Shown: positions 12,781-24,299 of the stretch, piece by piece | How positions within the stretch are numbered: the stretch's first letter is position 1 | Layout: each line of letters opens with the position of its first letter | NCBI GenBank assembly: GCA_023974075.1 | Contig: CM043808.1 | Coordinates: 25,055,578-25,119,577 of the forward strand | From: Chaenocephalus aceratus | Lineage: Eukaryota; Chordata; Actinopteri; Perciformes; Channichthyidae | Length of the DNA: 64,000 bases | Direction of reading: 5' to 3' | Program-made: the position numbers and the translations under genes | Notes under the pieces: model-generated | Database searches by the model: none | What the model was told of the DNA's origin: nothing | Seen by the model: only the letters and a program-made list of their open reading frames with translations

Positions 12781-14640
12781 GGCACGAACTACCAGTAGAA
12801 ATACATTGCTTTTAAAATCATTTTGTGTGACATGAAACACCACAGGATGGCGACTGACATAGGTAAGCTCCTCTGAAATTATTGTCACCTGCATAAGCAA
12901 TTATCCCACATAGAGTTCGCTAACGTTCCTAGCTTAAACAAACGTAACATGCAACGTTAGCCTAAGCCAAAAATGCTCTACGACGGCTTACCTTTCATGT
13001 GGCTCGTCAGCGCAAACTCTCCCATCGAGAACAACTGCATTTCTTTTTGGCAACCTTTGTATGGTTTTAGGGTTTTAGCCATGGCTTGTATTTTTCTTCG
13101 GATAGTCAACGCTCGTTAAAACAGCAACCTCCTGGCATAGGCTACTGTCATCTCTATATCACTCTCATTAGAATGCCCAGTTCAGAAACAAACAAACACT
13201 TGCAGGTCTCGCGCATAGCGCGGGAAGGCCGCAGCGGAGCTGTTTTACGTAGAAGCGAAGCAATTATTTGTCTTTTAATCTAAAAAGCGAACTATTCAGT
13301 CAGACAGCAATTTATTGTAAAAGTAAAGCATTTACATTTTCAAGCACTTTATCTCAATTTCAAGCACCATTCCCAAAATGCAAGCACTTTCCCAACCTTG
13401 AAAACACCAGTCAAATTTTAAGCATTTTCAAGGATTTCAAGCACCCGTACGAACCCTATAATTTCCACCACTCATGGACCACACTCACCTTTTCTCTTGA
13501 AATACTGGGTGACATACTGTCGCCCTTTAGTCTCTCTCTCCTTTCTTTTCTTTTTGAAAGCCTGACTTTGTGAGTCGTTGAGACATGGTGTTGTACCCTT
13601 AAAAAGGGAAATAGTGAGTGAGAGAAGTGAAGCAATAAATCACACCTTCACTCGTCTGAATCGAGCCATCTTTATAATGAAGCTTGTACATTTACAATGA
13701 ATACACTCAAATTTCAGGACCAATAATTATGACTAAATTCTCCTTTATCTTTAGCTCTTTAACAGTGGTAAAACAACATCTGTATGGACATGTGCATGGA
13801 ACAGTGCCTAGCTTAGCTGCCAACAACATGACAAACGGTCAGATTCAGCGGCACCACACGGTATACACAGGGGCGGCGGGTGCTGTAGGCTAGGGAAGGC
13901 TAAGCCTTCCCAAATATGTGTGTCACTACATCCTGGTAAAATACAAATAATGTATAATGTCTGTGTCTTTGACATTAGCGCTGCTAGCCACCTGTGCCCT
14001 GTACTACGAAGCCACGTGAAAGGGGCGGGGTTAGCTACATTTGACCAATCACAAACAGGGACAAGTGTACTGACAGCGCAGCGTCATACTTCATTAATGA
14101 AAAGTAAACTAATATTAGACAAATATGAGCTTTAAACATCCATGATTTAAACATATAATCCAGGATACAAGCCACAGAGTTGCACCTGCAAGGTGACTAC
14201 AGAACAACTGGTTAAAAAATAACTAGGCCTACCGAGTGTTTGAAAGCGTATAGTTTTATGATATCACTGCCCCATCTAAGACACGAGTGGATCTGACTTT
14301 AATTACATTTGACTCGAGTGTTTCGTCAACATAATGTGTTGCTTAAAATAATACTTCTGCATACAGTATGTGACACTGTTGCACGGCCAGATACGGCTGG
14401 AGAAACTGACTCAGATAAGGAAATATATGATATACTATGATATTATATGATCGATGATCTGATTGATGATGTAATGATAAGTGCGACATGTCGGCGTCTT
14501 CTCTGCATACGGCAGTTTAAACTGTATTTCCTTTATCCTGTAATATGACTTGAGAGATTTAAACTCCGCACACTGAGTTGATCTCTTTTCTGCCGGAGGC
14601 GGGCAGCGTCAGGTAAAAAAAGTTATTTAGCCTTCCCAAA
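12781..14640. other. intergenic repeat debris, no gene
   Basis: About 13,300-13,462 is a transposon end rich in 'TTTCAAGCAC' motifs finishing with CCGTACGAACCCT, a pattern I associate with fish hAT elements. 13,891-13,910 is a palindrome around GGGAAGGCTAAGCCTTCCC. No host coding exon is supported. Confidence 0.45.
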
Positions 14641-14874
14641 CCTGAGGTTACGTACTGTAACCCAGCTTCTATGAGTATAGGCACAGCCCTCTAAGGCTCT
14701 CGCTATTGGCTATTGGGTAATCCCACTGCACGTGTGCAGCACTGACAGATTTAATCCACGCCCACCTGGGCCCCACCTCCGGCCTCACTTCCGTATAAAT
14801 AGGAAGATGGCCCGTCCAACTGCTCCCACACAAACAGCTTTTCTTCAGCTATTCGCGGAGCCAGTGGGGCCCGA

Positions 14875-14980
14875 ACCTTAGAGGGCTGCGCCTATACTCA
14901 TAGAAGCTGGGTTACAGTACGTAACCTCAGTTCTATTTCGTATGAGGCTTCGCCCTCTAAGGCTATCGCTATTGGGTTAA
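14875..14980. repeat. DIRS internal complementary region
   Basis: 14,875-14,932 (TCATAGAAGCTGGGTTACAG, then TAACCTCAG) is the reverse complement of the element's left end at 14,642-14,695. The next bases, 14,932-14,980 (TTCTATTTCGTATGAGGC), are the reverse complement of the right end at 20,515-20,563. The two end-complements meet at CTCAG. In DIRS elements such a region is thought to template joining of the ends into a circle. Confidence 0.85.
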
Positions 14981-15274
14981 GGGCGAAGCAGGATGTAGTC
15001 CACGCCCCACTGGTCCGTCCGTAACCAGAAGCACAAAAACCCATCTACTCAATTGATAACCCATGCGAAAAAGAAAGGAGCATCACAGTCCCTGGAAATA
15101 TAGCATTATTCCAAATGAATATTCTCTTTAAGGGAATTAAGGTGAATACCCGTCGTTTTAAAAAAAGTAGAGATAAACAAATCCCACTTGTTAAACCTAT
15201 AAAAGAGGGGCAAAAGGGGCAGCTCTCTGAATGCCGATAGGCAGGAGAGAGGGCACGCCGTTTAGTCCCTGACA

Positions 15275-15829
15275 TTACTCAATCTGACAGAACAGCAGTA
15301 CTGAATGTGTCAGAGAGGAATGGGAGACATCCCTCAAATAAAAACGAATACAAGAACAGGGGGAAGACCCTGATGCAGCATTGCAAATGTCTCCCACTGT
15401 CATTCCTCCATGCAACGTCATAGAGGTTGAAATTCCTCTGGTGCTGTGCGCTTTGATGTTTTCTGGGGGATCCACCCCAGAGTAGACATGCGCCTGTGAC
15501 ACAGCCTCACACAACCAGTGTGACAGCCGCTGTGCAGACAGAGGCTGCCCTATTGAGTGCTCTCTGTAATGCACAAACAGGCGCAACGTGGCTGTGCGTG
15601 CAATATAACATGACAGCGCACGTACGGGACAGAGGAGATGAGATGTGGCTTCCTCCTCTGATGTGTGAGGAGGAGGGAAGAAGCCATCCGAAGTGATCCC
15701 TCTCGATTTAAAAGAGCTTGTGATCACCTTTGGCATAAAAAACGGTTTAAGGCGCAAAACAGCTGAACTGCCATCTCCTTGGATCCGGAGACATGACGGA
15801 GCCACAGAGAGAGCAGACATATCACTCAC
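15275..15829 (-). CDS. tyrosine recombinase domain of the DIRS-like element
   Basis: A 184-residue open frame. Catalytic tetrad candidates are visible: Arg in CPVRALSCY, His and Arg in the HSTRG box (HxxR), and Tyr in RFYLRDV near the C-terminal end. The intervening QPLSAQRLSHWL helix is typical of this family. In DIRS elements this enzyme replaces a DDE integrase and inserts a circular DNA without a target duplication. It is probably the C-terminal part of a longer ORF; upstream frames (15,826-16,059 and RNase H) are broken. A partial relative lies at 3.43-3.85 kb. Known function is by family; activity here is not claimed. Confidence 0.82.
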   Translation of the reverse strand: MSDMSALSVAPSCLRIQGDGSSAVLRLKPFFMPKVITSSFKSRGITSDGFFPPPHTSEEEATSHLLCPVRALSCYIARTATLRLFVHYREHSIGQPLSAQRLSHWLCEAVSQAHVYSGVDPPENIKAHSTRGISTSMTLHGGMTVGDICNAASGSSPCSCIRFYLRDVSHSSLTHSVLLFCQIE

Positions 15830-17429
15830 CCTTTAGCTGATGTGAGAGCCAAGAGCAGAGCTACTTTGGCTGACAAGAACTTCAGGGGGACCTGATCTAA
15901 AGGTTCAAATGGAGCTTTACTCAGTGCGCGTAACACTAAGCCAAAAACCCATTGAGGCGCTAAAGCGCGTGACACATGTCTGAGTCTCTGTGCTCCCCGT
16001 AGAAAACGTTTTGTCAGAGGGTGACTAAACACCGTGCTGACACCAAACCTACGTGGCAAGATGAAATGGCAGCAGCATATGTTTTTACCGTGCTATAAGC
16101 CAATTCCTGTCCAGCAACAGCTGGAGGAACGACAGCACGAGGCAGGGGGGCCAACGGGGTCCAGGCTTCTCCCTACACACCACACAGAGCGCTGTCCATT
16201 TGGCTGTGTAGGATGTGTGTTCAGCAGCTGCGCTGATCGAACACCTCCCTGGCGATTTATGTAGGCCGCCGCTGCTTTGTTGTCTGTTTGAATCAATGTT
16301 GATTGTACAGCAACAGGACGAAGTGCTGGAGCACTTTCCATACGGAGAGTAATTCCAGCACGTTTATATGGAGAGACATGTGAGCCAGCCACTGTCCCCC
16401 CACTGCCTGCGACATGCACGTTCCTCAGCCTGCGAGAGATGCGTCTGTGAACACTGCGGTGTGTGACGTCACTCTGCTCAGGGGCACCCCCACTGACGTG
16501 GAGATTTTTTCCAGTGGGTCAAATCCAAAACCACGGAAGGAGGAATGTACACCATGCGTCTCCTCTGACGCACGGGGTTGATGCACAGGCGAATAAACCA
16601 CCTGGAGTCTCCTCACTATGAAGGAGACCCAGGGGGATCACCACGTGACCAGCTGATATCATGTCTAACAGCTGCATCACGGAGAGGGCTGTCACCGCCC
16701 CGTGGGGTGTGACGCGCCGGAGGAGAGCTGTCACTTTCTCCCCTCTCCGCTGTGAGAGTCGCGCTCTCATGCGGGCTGAGTTCAATTCCACTCCCAGTTA
16801 AAAAGATAACCTGGGAGGGACGAGGACAGCTCTTCTTCCAGTTGATAATGAAACCCAGGTTTGACAGATGAGATACTAGCTGTATCGTCTGTAAGCCGCT
16901 TCCTCCCTCCCTGGAGCGAGCCAGCCACAGCCGGTCGTCCAGGTAAAATAACACTCATCCCCATTCTGAGTAGCTGCTCCCACCGGCTCCACCCACTTTG
17001 AAAAAGTGCGTGGAGCCAGGAATGAGAAACACAGGAAATTCTGTGTTTCGGGATGATGGTTACGTGGAGGACTTCATCCTTCAGGACTATGGATGTGCAC
17101 CTCCCTGGTGAACACACTCCAGCACCGGTTTGATCATCAGCATGGGAAAAGGCCATTCCCTTGTTGGACACTGACAGATCGAGGATGGGTCTCATTCCCC
17201 CCGCCCCGTCTCCTTCGGGACCAGAAAATACCGGGAGTAAGAAACCCTGATTTTCTTCCCCATGAGGAACCCTGGAAAAAAGCTTCCTTTTAACCAGAGT
17301 TCCTGCCGCTCTGCACGGAGCGCGAGACACTGTTCCCGGGATGACAGGACTTCCTGTATCCCGTAGAACTGCGGGGGGGAGAGGCGAACTGCAGAGACTA
17401 CTCTCTGCCCATCCGCCTGCTCATCCATC

Positions 17430-19260
17430 TGTCCATCAGACACACGCGCCGCCACCCTGAGTACCATACAGTACTCTGATAGCGCCATGTGTACATTCTC
17501 TGGATGTGCTGTGGTTGGTGGCAAACCACGCCAGAGACCTCCACACGCTGCATTTCACACAGGCTCTCATTATGTCGCCGTTTAGGAGAAGACTCGTAAA
17601 CTGCGCATTCACGCTCAACATCACTAAGGGATGAGCGGAGGTGTGTGCAGTGCTGTCCACCCGAGGTGTAATAATGGCCCTCCATGGGCTTATTACGACC
17701 GTGGGTAGGAGGTACGTCTGAGACAGAGGAAAAATCCGTGCTGCCTAAACCCAAAAAGTTTAAAGGTAGACGGATTGAATAGTAAGCCCTGCTGTTTTAT
17801 TAACCGATAAATTAAAAAACCCAGCCGGCTGAGGCAGCGAGCCATGCTGCCAAGTAACCAATAGGCTATTGGCAGCCGGCTTAACCGGGGAGCCTTGCTG
17901 CATATTATATTCCATCTGTGCATTGAACACACGCGCCGCCACTCAGCGCGCCAACCTGCTCTGGATGTGCTGTGGTTGTCATGGTGACGAGCCACGCCAG
18001 AGCCCTCCAGACGCTGCACCTCACACAGGCTCTCATTATGTCCACTGTAACACATTTTCCTGTCAAACAACAGTAAAGCGCCGGCAGTCTCTTCACAGAC
18101 GCCTGCACTTCACTGCCATACCACAGTACTCATACTGTGAAATGATTTTACAGCCTTTCTCATTAACAGTAAAATACCGGCAGCAGAGACGCCAGCAATA
18201 CACTGAAATTATACAGTATTCATACTGTTGAACAATTTCAGTTTATTACTGTACACAATTTAATAATTCACAGAAACATTCTGGTTATAGGGGGCTGCCA
18301 GTAGATTAGTGCCGAAATTCAGCTGAAAAATAACAGTAATTGCTTACAGTGTTAAACTGGACACCGAGGTGCGTTCACGCTCAACACCCCTAAGGGATGA
18401 GCGGAGCTGTGTGCAGTGCTGTCCTCACTGTAATAATGGCACTCGTGGGCTCATTACCGTGTGTAGGAGGTAGGTTTGGGACAGAGGAGAAAAACTGAGC
18501 TGCCTAAAAACCAATAGGTTTTAAAGACAGCCTATTTATGCAGCGAGCCATGCTGCCTATAACCGACAGGTTAGGGGCAGCCGGCTTACCCGGTGGGCCT
18601 TGCTGCTTATTATTATTCATCTGTCCATTGAACACACACGTCGCCATTCTGAGTAATATTCTGAGAGCGCGCGACATGCTCTGGATGTGCTGTGGTTGTC
18701 ATGGTGACGAGCCACGTCAGAGCCCTCGCCGCCGTTGCCCGTGAAGCAACCCAAGAGGGGGCCGGACCGAAAAGCTGCGAGGGGCCCTCCACACGCTGCA
18801 TCTCACACCAGCTCTCATCCTGTCTCTGTTTAGGAGAAGGCTCGTAAACTGGACATTGAGGCGCGTTCACGCTCAAACCCGCTGAGGGAATGAGCGGAGG
18901 TGTGTGCAGTGCTATTCACACAGTGCGTAACAACAGCCATGGGCTCATTACGGTGTGTAGTAGTCACATCTGGGACAGAGGAAAAAAACCGTGCTGCCTG
19001 CTAACCGACCGGTTAGGAGCACCAGGTTTAAACGTCAAGCCTCGCTGTCTAATAACCGCCCGGTTAAATACAGCTGGCTTGCGCCACGAGCCTTGCTGCC
19101 TGCTGACTGACAGGTTACAGCCGGCTCTTGCACCTCCACACGCTGTATTGCACAGCGGCTCTCATCATGTCGCCGTTTAGGAGAAGGCTCGTAAACCGGA
19201 CATTGAGGCGCGTTCACGCTCAAACCCGCTTGAGGAATGAAAGGTGTGTGGAGGCATATC
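17430..19260. repeat. long-period degenerate tandem repeat inside the DIRS element
   Basis: A module containing CTCTGGATGTGCTGTGGTTG, CACACAGGCTCTCATTATGT, AGGAGAAGRCTCGTAAACTG and GCGTTCACGCTCAA recurs at about 17,430-17,665, 17,920-18,440 (interrupted), 18,625-18,910 and 19,130-19,255. The spacings are unequal and some copies lack segments, so this is an old, rearranged array. Confidence 0.75.
18043..18351. mobile_element. small nested inverted-terminal element
   Basis: CACTGTAA (18,043-18,050) and TTACAGTG (18,344-18,351) bound a 309-bp insert with internal AGTAAAATACCGGCAGC-type motifs seen in many fish repeats. It interrupts one unit of the long-period array. The target duplication is unclear. 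Confidence 0.55.
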
Positions 19261-19510
19261 TGTGACATAGGAAACAAGTCCGTGCCGTCTAATCAACCGC
19301 CAGGTTTTAAAGACAGCCGGTTTGTGCCGCGAGCCCTGTTGCCTAATAACCGACAGGCTATGAGGCAACCGCTTATGTCATCCGGAGGAGAGCTCTCCTG
19401 AACCGGGGGAACGGGGAGATCTCCTTAGGCAGCTGCCTTTCCGATGATCTCCGGGAGTTCCTGGAGAATACCGTCTATACGGCAGAGCCTAGATGGCGGA
19501 TAGTGTCAGC

Positions 19511-19910
19511 CCGGCAGCCGAACCCACAGGCTCGGCCGCCGGGCTGACACCGGGCCCCGCCCGGCAGCCGAACCCACAGGCTCGGCCGCCGGGCTGACAC
19601 CGGGCCCCGCCCGGCAGCCGAACCCACAGGCTCGGCCGCCGGGCTGACACCGGGCCCCGCCCGGCAGCCGAACCCACAGGCTCGGCCGCCGGGCTGACGC
19701 CGGGCCCCGCCCGGCAGCCGAACCCACAGGCTCGGCCGCCGGGCTGACGCCGGGCCCCGCCCGGCAGCCGAACCCACAGGCTCGGCCGCCGGGCTGACGC
19801 CGGGCCCCGCCCGGCAGCCGAACCCACAGGCTCGGCCGCCGGGCTGACGCCGGGCCCCGCCCGGCAGCGGAACCCACAGGCTCGGCTGCCGGGCTGACAC
19901 CGGGCCCCGC
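19511..19910. repeat. 8-copy, 50-bp GC-rich minisatellite
   Basis: Units start with CCGGCAGCCG at 19,511 and every 50 bases to 19,861 (last unit CCGGCAGCGG). Each unit carries GTCAGCCCGGC ... GCCGGGCTGAC as an internal inverted repeat. Units differ at one site (GACACC versus GACGCC). The period is not a multiple of three, so all three minus frames read the same peptide in turn; none is taken as a gene. Confidence 0.97.
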
Positions 19911-20565
19911 CCTGTCTCCCCCGTCCGGAGGAGAGGGAGGATGGGGCCGGGGAAACCACATAGTGATCCGTGAAGGGAGGGGAAGGAGTCGCCTGACTGC
20001 TGCCCGCCACTCGGATCCAATAATCAAGGGCTTGGCCAATCATCCCTGGCCGCAGCCGCGAGAGCGTTCGCTCTCTACTGTCTGTGGGCCAGAGGAAGAC
20101 GGACACAATGAGTGCGCGACACCTGGGGATTGAGAGCCGCGTTTGCTTGCTCCAATCCCCGGCAGGACTCACCTGTATCGTCTGTGTAAAGCCGCTTCCT
20201 CCCTGGAGCGAGCCAGCCACAGCCGGTCGTAATTCATATGTCGGCTAACCCCGAGCCCCGCCCTCTCTCCCCTGTCCGGAGGAGAGGGAGAATGGGGCCA
20301 GGGGGAAATATTTGCTTTCTAGTAAACAGCTCTGAAAAGAGCTTGTGCCTGTACAGTGCTTCTGCAACGGAGTGCTGAAGAAAAATGGGAGCAGTTGGAC
20401 GGGCCATCTTCGTATTTATACGGAAGTGAGGCCGGAGGTGGGGCCCAGGTGGGCGTGGATTAAATCTGTCAGTGCTGCACACGTGCAGTGGGATTACCCA
20501 ATAGCCAATAGCGATAGCCTTAGAGGGCGAAGCCTCATACGAAATAGAACTGAGCCTCATGCGCC

Positions 20566-20794
20566 GCCTATGGGTATACAGCAGCTAGCTTCAATGACCA
20601 CAAAGTTAGCCAGAATTAGCAAGAACCTTCCAACAATACAACAAAGTGCAAAATACACACTTTCCTCTCACAATGAACCATGGTGATGTAATACGGATTA
20701 TATATAACATGGGTTGATATATTTATAATGCTTTGCAGTGGCGACTGGTCATTAGGGGCACATTTATATATTTATATAAATATATACAAATATA

Positions 20795-20831
<37 letters not shown>

Positions 20832-21270
20832 GCATCTGTAGCCTGTTATTGTCTCATTATACCGCACTGTGAATGAATTAAAAGTAAATATATAAGTCGT
20901 CATGAACACATCTGTCCATCAGACAGAGGGCTGCTGTGCCTCCTGTCATCATTAATGGACGTCTCTTTAAAATGACCGCTCAGAGGAGAGGAGTTCTCAT
21001 TTCTCTAACCGCCTGCTGCTTCCGCCTCCTCTCTCCTCGGTTCCCCTCCTCGGCTCCTCCGCTCGCATCTCCTGTGGGCGGGACTAAAGAGGCTTCTCAA
21101 TACTCAAATGTCCCCTCCTCGACTCCTCGGTCCTCCGGTAGTGACCGGAAATGAATTTCAGCGCGCCATTTTGAAGGACATCTCATTTCTCTAAATGCAC
21201 ACCGAGGACCGAGCATCGAGCATCGAGGAGGCTCTCTGGAGGAGCTATAACCGAGGATACACTGATGGTT
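20566..21270. other. intergenic with (TG)n microsatellite
   Basis: About 20,798-20,829 is a (TG)n run. About 21,000-21,250 is a CTCCTCGG-rich block with inverted similarity between its ends, probably transposon-derived. No gene is seen. Confidence 0.5.
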
Positions 21271-21860
21271 CCTCCACGGATGCATTTCCGGGAACGGTGG
21301 AGGCGTGACGCACGGCCGGACTTATCTCAGCCAATGACAGCTCTGCATGCATCCTCTGGATATTATTTTACAAACTGCTTTCATCGCGTCGCGATGTTTA
21401 CAGTGAGAACAGCTGTGAGGTCCGTGCAGAAAGCAGAGCAGTGTACAATATATATCACTCAGTATAACAGGCCTACATTACTCTCTTTATTTGCTGTAGT
21501 TTAGTAGATATCTACAAACAAAGAGTCGATATTTTTCGAAGACCATTTAGTGCTTCACATAATAAAATACACAACGGCTGTAGCCTGATTATGCTTTAGG
21601 AGCTGTAAGTGTGTGTGGTAGGCCTACAGTGTGTATGTGTGCGTGTGTGGTAAGAGTATGTGTGTGTTGTACAGTGCGTAGATGCGGCGGACAGACGGGT
21701 CTCAGTTGGTTTGGTGTCCTCTGCTTACTTTTAATACTTGTAAATACAACTTTTGGCCCGTAATTTCAGTTCCCCATTTCAGAGACCAGAGAGGGGGGGG
21801 GGGATATATCCATTCTCTGATTGTGTTACGTTATTATGAGAGTGCTCTCATACTTTAAAT
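21271..21860. repeat. dispersed repeat, copy 2 (copy 1 at 9.56-10.19 kb)
   Basis: Same ordered blocks as copy 1 but without the inserted L2 tail, so copy 2 shows the uninterrupted structure. Confidence 0.8.
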
Positions 21861-22038
21861 TGTATATATTTAAATATATTTGTGTGTGTGTGTGTCCGCA
21901 TCTGTAGCCTGTTATTGTCTCATTATACCGCACTCTCATTAATTCAAAGTAAATATGTGGGGGAACAATGTTCAGCTGATGTAACAGAGATTATAAAATA
22001 CAGCGCTATGACAAAACACTCGACAGCTGATGCAGACA

Positions 22039-23700
22039 GTGGCGCCTCCAGAAATGTTTCATAGGGGTGGCCAAATGGGGCCACTGAAAATCTTGGGGTG
22101 GCCCACCAAAACCAAGAATTTAATTGTTGTAAAAGTATAGACTAGATGAAAACAATGGCAAAGAGAATCACCTACTGATATACTTTGGTTTCTTATTTTA
22201 CATTTTCTGATACTATTCATCTGAAGTGAATATAATACGGATAGTTAACATTTTACTTCAAACAACATTTAAAAGAACTTTGTTTTGTGTTATGTATACA
22301 TGTGTTGGTGATTTATTATTTGGTTTTTTATATATGCTAGTTGTTCTTTCCTTTTCAAAAAGACAAATACAGCTTAATTTAAATAAGTTCCATTATTGTA
22401 AGGCACAAAATGTTCAGCATTCTCAACACATACAATACACAACAGCAACACAACATGTTCTTCAGTTACATTCTGTCTCTAGGTTATACATTGTTTTAGA
22501 ATAAAGCTGTTTGTGTCACACTGGGATCAAAGATGATTGACATGACTTTATTAAATCAAGTTTTAAAACATGACTATTTTATTTCAACAGGACCCAAAAA
22601 CACAAGGGGTATAACATGGTAAATACATACTGTGATTGAACACAAAAACACCATCTATTATTGACATTTATAGCAAATTCAAAACATTATAAATGATACA
22701 AAACACCACCTTTTAGTATTGGACAGAAAATAGGTGACGAGACATATTTCTATTTTTTTTAGATTAGGCCACTGTGGTGAGAGTACATATAGCTTGTATT
22801 CCATTTGTTTTGGAATGTATATACTTTATCAACAAACTGGTTACCCCTTTTTTAAATTAGCATACAGAACATTATAAAAACAAACTTGGCTAATGGTCGG
22901 CTCATAACCTCAGAACACAGAAGAGGAAAAACTGCATAGATTCTCGTTTCATTTTGAAGGAGCTGCAGACCTAAAGTGTGTAGAAGACTTACATTATTAA
23001 AAAGGTCACAATCACATTAATAAAACTGTATTTAGGTTTTAGTTTCACTTTTACAAAACAGAGTTCCACATGTACTTTCTAGCATGTATAGCCATCTCCT
23101 CACGAGCCCTATGCTGCTGCTCCCCTGCCAGCTCTGTCTCTCCTTTACTCATCTTCTTCTTACAATAAGAAGAGATGTCTGTTGACTTTCTCTTCATTTT
23201 CTGCAAATTGACATTACACACAGCAGTGATTAATAGTAGCCTACGCATTACACCAGCCCAGCATACCGACATCAGCTAACGTTAGCTTAGCTAGCTAAAC
23301 TAACGCTAACTAGGATAGCCGCCAAAGTGTGTTTACAGACGAATTATACCTGAAGTCAAGCCAGCCTTTACTGAGCCCCGAGCCTGTTTTCCAGGTCTTC
23401 CAGCGTTTTTCTTGTTTTAATGCCATTGAACACACATTTTGATCAGAATAACAGCTAACGGTAAGCATATCTCCGTTTTTTGCTACCTAAAGCTAACACG
23501 CTAAAGCCTAGTGTTGTGGGGCTTAACAGGCAACGAACGTATACGACTTACCTTCTAGAAGTCAGGTGGATTTTTGTCAACTCCAGTCCAGTCAGTAGAA
23601 AGAAACGTTTTGCTGCAACCTGCTGCTGTCTGTGCGAATCTCAGAGTGGTGCGCGTGAGTATCAGAGTGGTGCACGTTCATGTGACGTGTTCAGTATTAC
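22039..23700 (-). mobile_element. possible hAT-derived sequence, unresolved
   Basis: CAGTGGCGCCTCCAGAAATG at about 22,039 followed by GGGGTGGCC resembles a hAT terminus. On the minus strand near 23,150-23,200 a short frame reads MKRKSTDISSYCKKK, like the start of some hAT transposases. No second terminus was found and the interval between is AT-rich without domains, so the element boundary on the right is a guess. Confidence 0.35.
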
Positions 23701-23718
23701 ATGAGTTTTACCTTTACC

Positions 23719-23878
23719 CATGGATGCACAATAAATACGGATTATATGAATACTTTCGTGACGTTTCGCTCTCTCAAAAATTGGGCCATTTTGTCTTCAT
23801 GTGCCAATGAGCAACTCTCATAGGAATGAACGAGGCCCCGCCTCCCACGCTGTATCCAGTTCTTATTATACATCCATG
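23719..23878. mobile_element. 160-bp MITE-like element
   Basis: It begins CATGGATGCACAATAA and ends TTATTATACATCCATG, imperfect inverted termini. The right 120 bases recur at 5,141-5,260 and the left end at 2,369. No coding capacity. Confidence 0.6.
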
Positions 23879-24299
23879 CTCATACCCTTCTCTCTTTTGA
23901 AGCCCTGTTAGAGAAACTCGGATTTTTGGTCCTTAGCTTTAAAAAAGAGGAGGCGGAGCTAATGCCTGATCACCACCGGAGATAAAGTTAAATTCTGCTG
24001 TCATAAAACGCCATCCTGTTCTAAACCACATCAAGGATTATTTCTGAAACAGTATGAAGCTCAAATGCTTTTTCTCTTGCGGATTTATCACAAGGTGAGT
24101 TCCTTTTTTTATTTCCTGCTTTTTAAAAACACATGTGCTCTACAGTACAGGTTAGCTCTGAGTGTTAGCGAGACTTGCTAATGTAAACAAAGACGAGATT
24201 ACGTCCAAAACACGTCAGGCATTGTTTCTGATAGCAAGTTTCTGTGGGTCCTCCTCCTCAGCAAATCTGTATCCGTTCGTTGGACCCCCGTTTTTTAAA

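Larger units (their letters stand above)
14641..20565 (-). mobile_element. DIRS-like tyrosine-recombinase retroelement, degenerate, with nested repeats
   Basis: Minus-strand order is RT, RNase H, recombinase, as in DIRS elements. RT: GMRPILDLSVSNKG (about 17,200-17,245) and YLDDRLWLA (about 16,925-16,951), with the YLDD active-site variant. RNase H: FTDASLAG (about 16,425-16,450) and QTDNKAAAAYINRQGG (about 16,255-16,305). Recombinase: 15,275-15,829. The ends are inverted repeats: 14,687-14,845 pairs with about 20,375-20,525 with very few mismatches. 14,875-14,980 is complementary to both outer ends, the internal complementary region expected of DIRS. The 5' part (17.4-20.0 kb) is filled by tandem arrays instead of a readable gag. 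Stops and frame shifts separate the domains, so it is inactive. Confidence 0.9.

Noticed and set aside
15275..15829. A captured prokaryotic or phage integrase
   Set aside because: Although it has the R-HxxR-Y tyrosine recombinase pattern, adjacent RT and RNase H fragments and the split terminal repeats show a DIRS-like retroelement.
19511..19910. Regular direct repeats that could suggest a CRISPR array
   Set aside because: Units are directly abutting with no unique spacers, and the genome is a vertebrate.
19475..20220. Overlapping minus-strand frames of repeated GSAAGRGP-type peptide
   Set aside because: The 50-bp repeat period cycles one peptide through all three frames; this is a minisatellite, not a gene.
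23051..23272. A small host gene on the minus strand
   Set aside because: No homology beyond a short lysine-rich start resembling hAT transposases, and no splice partner was found.
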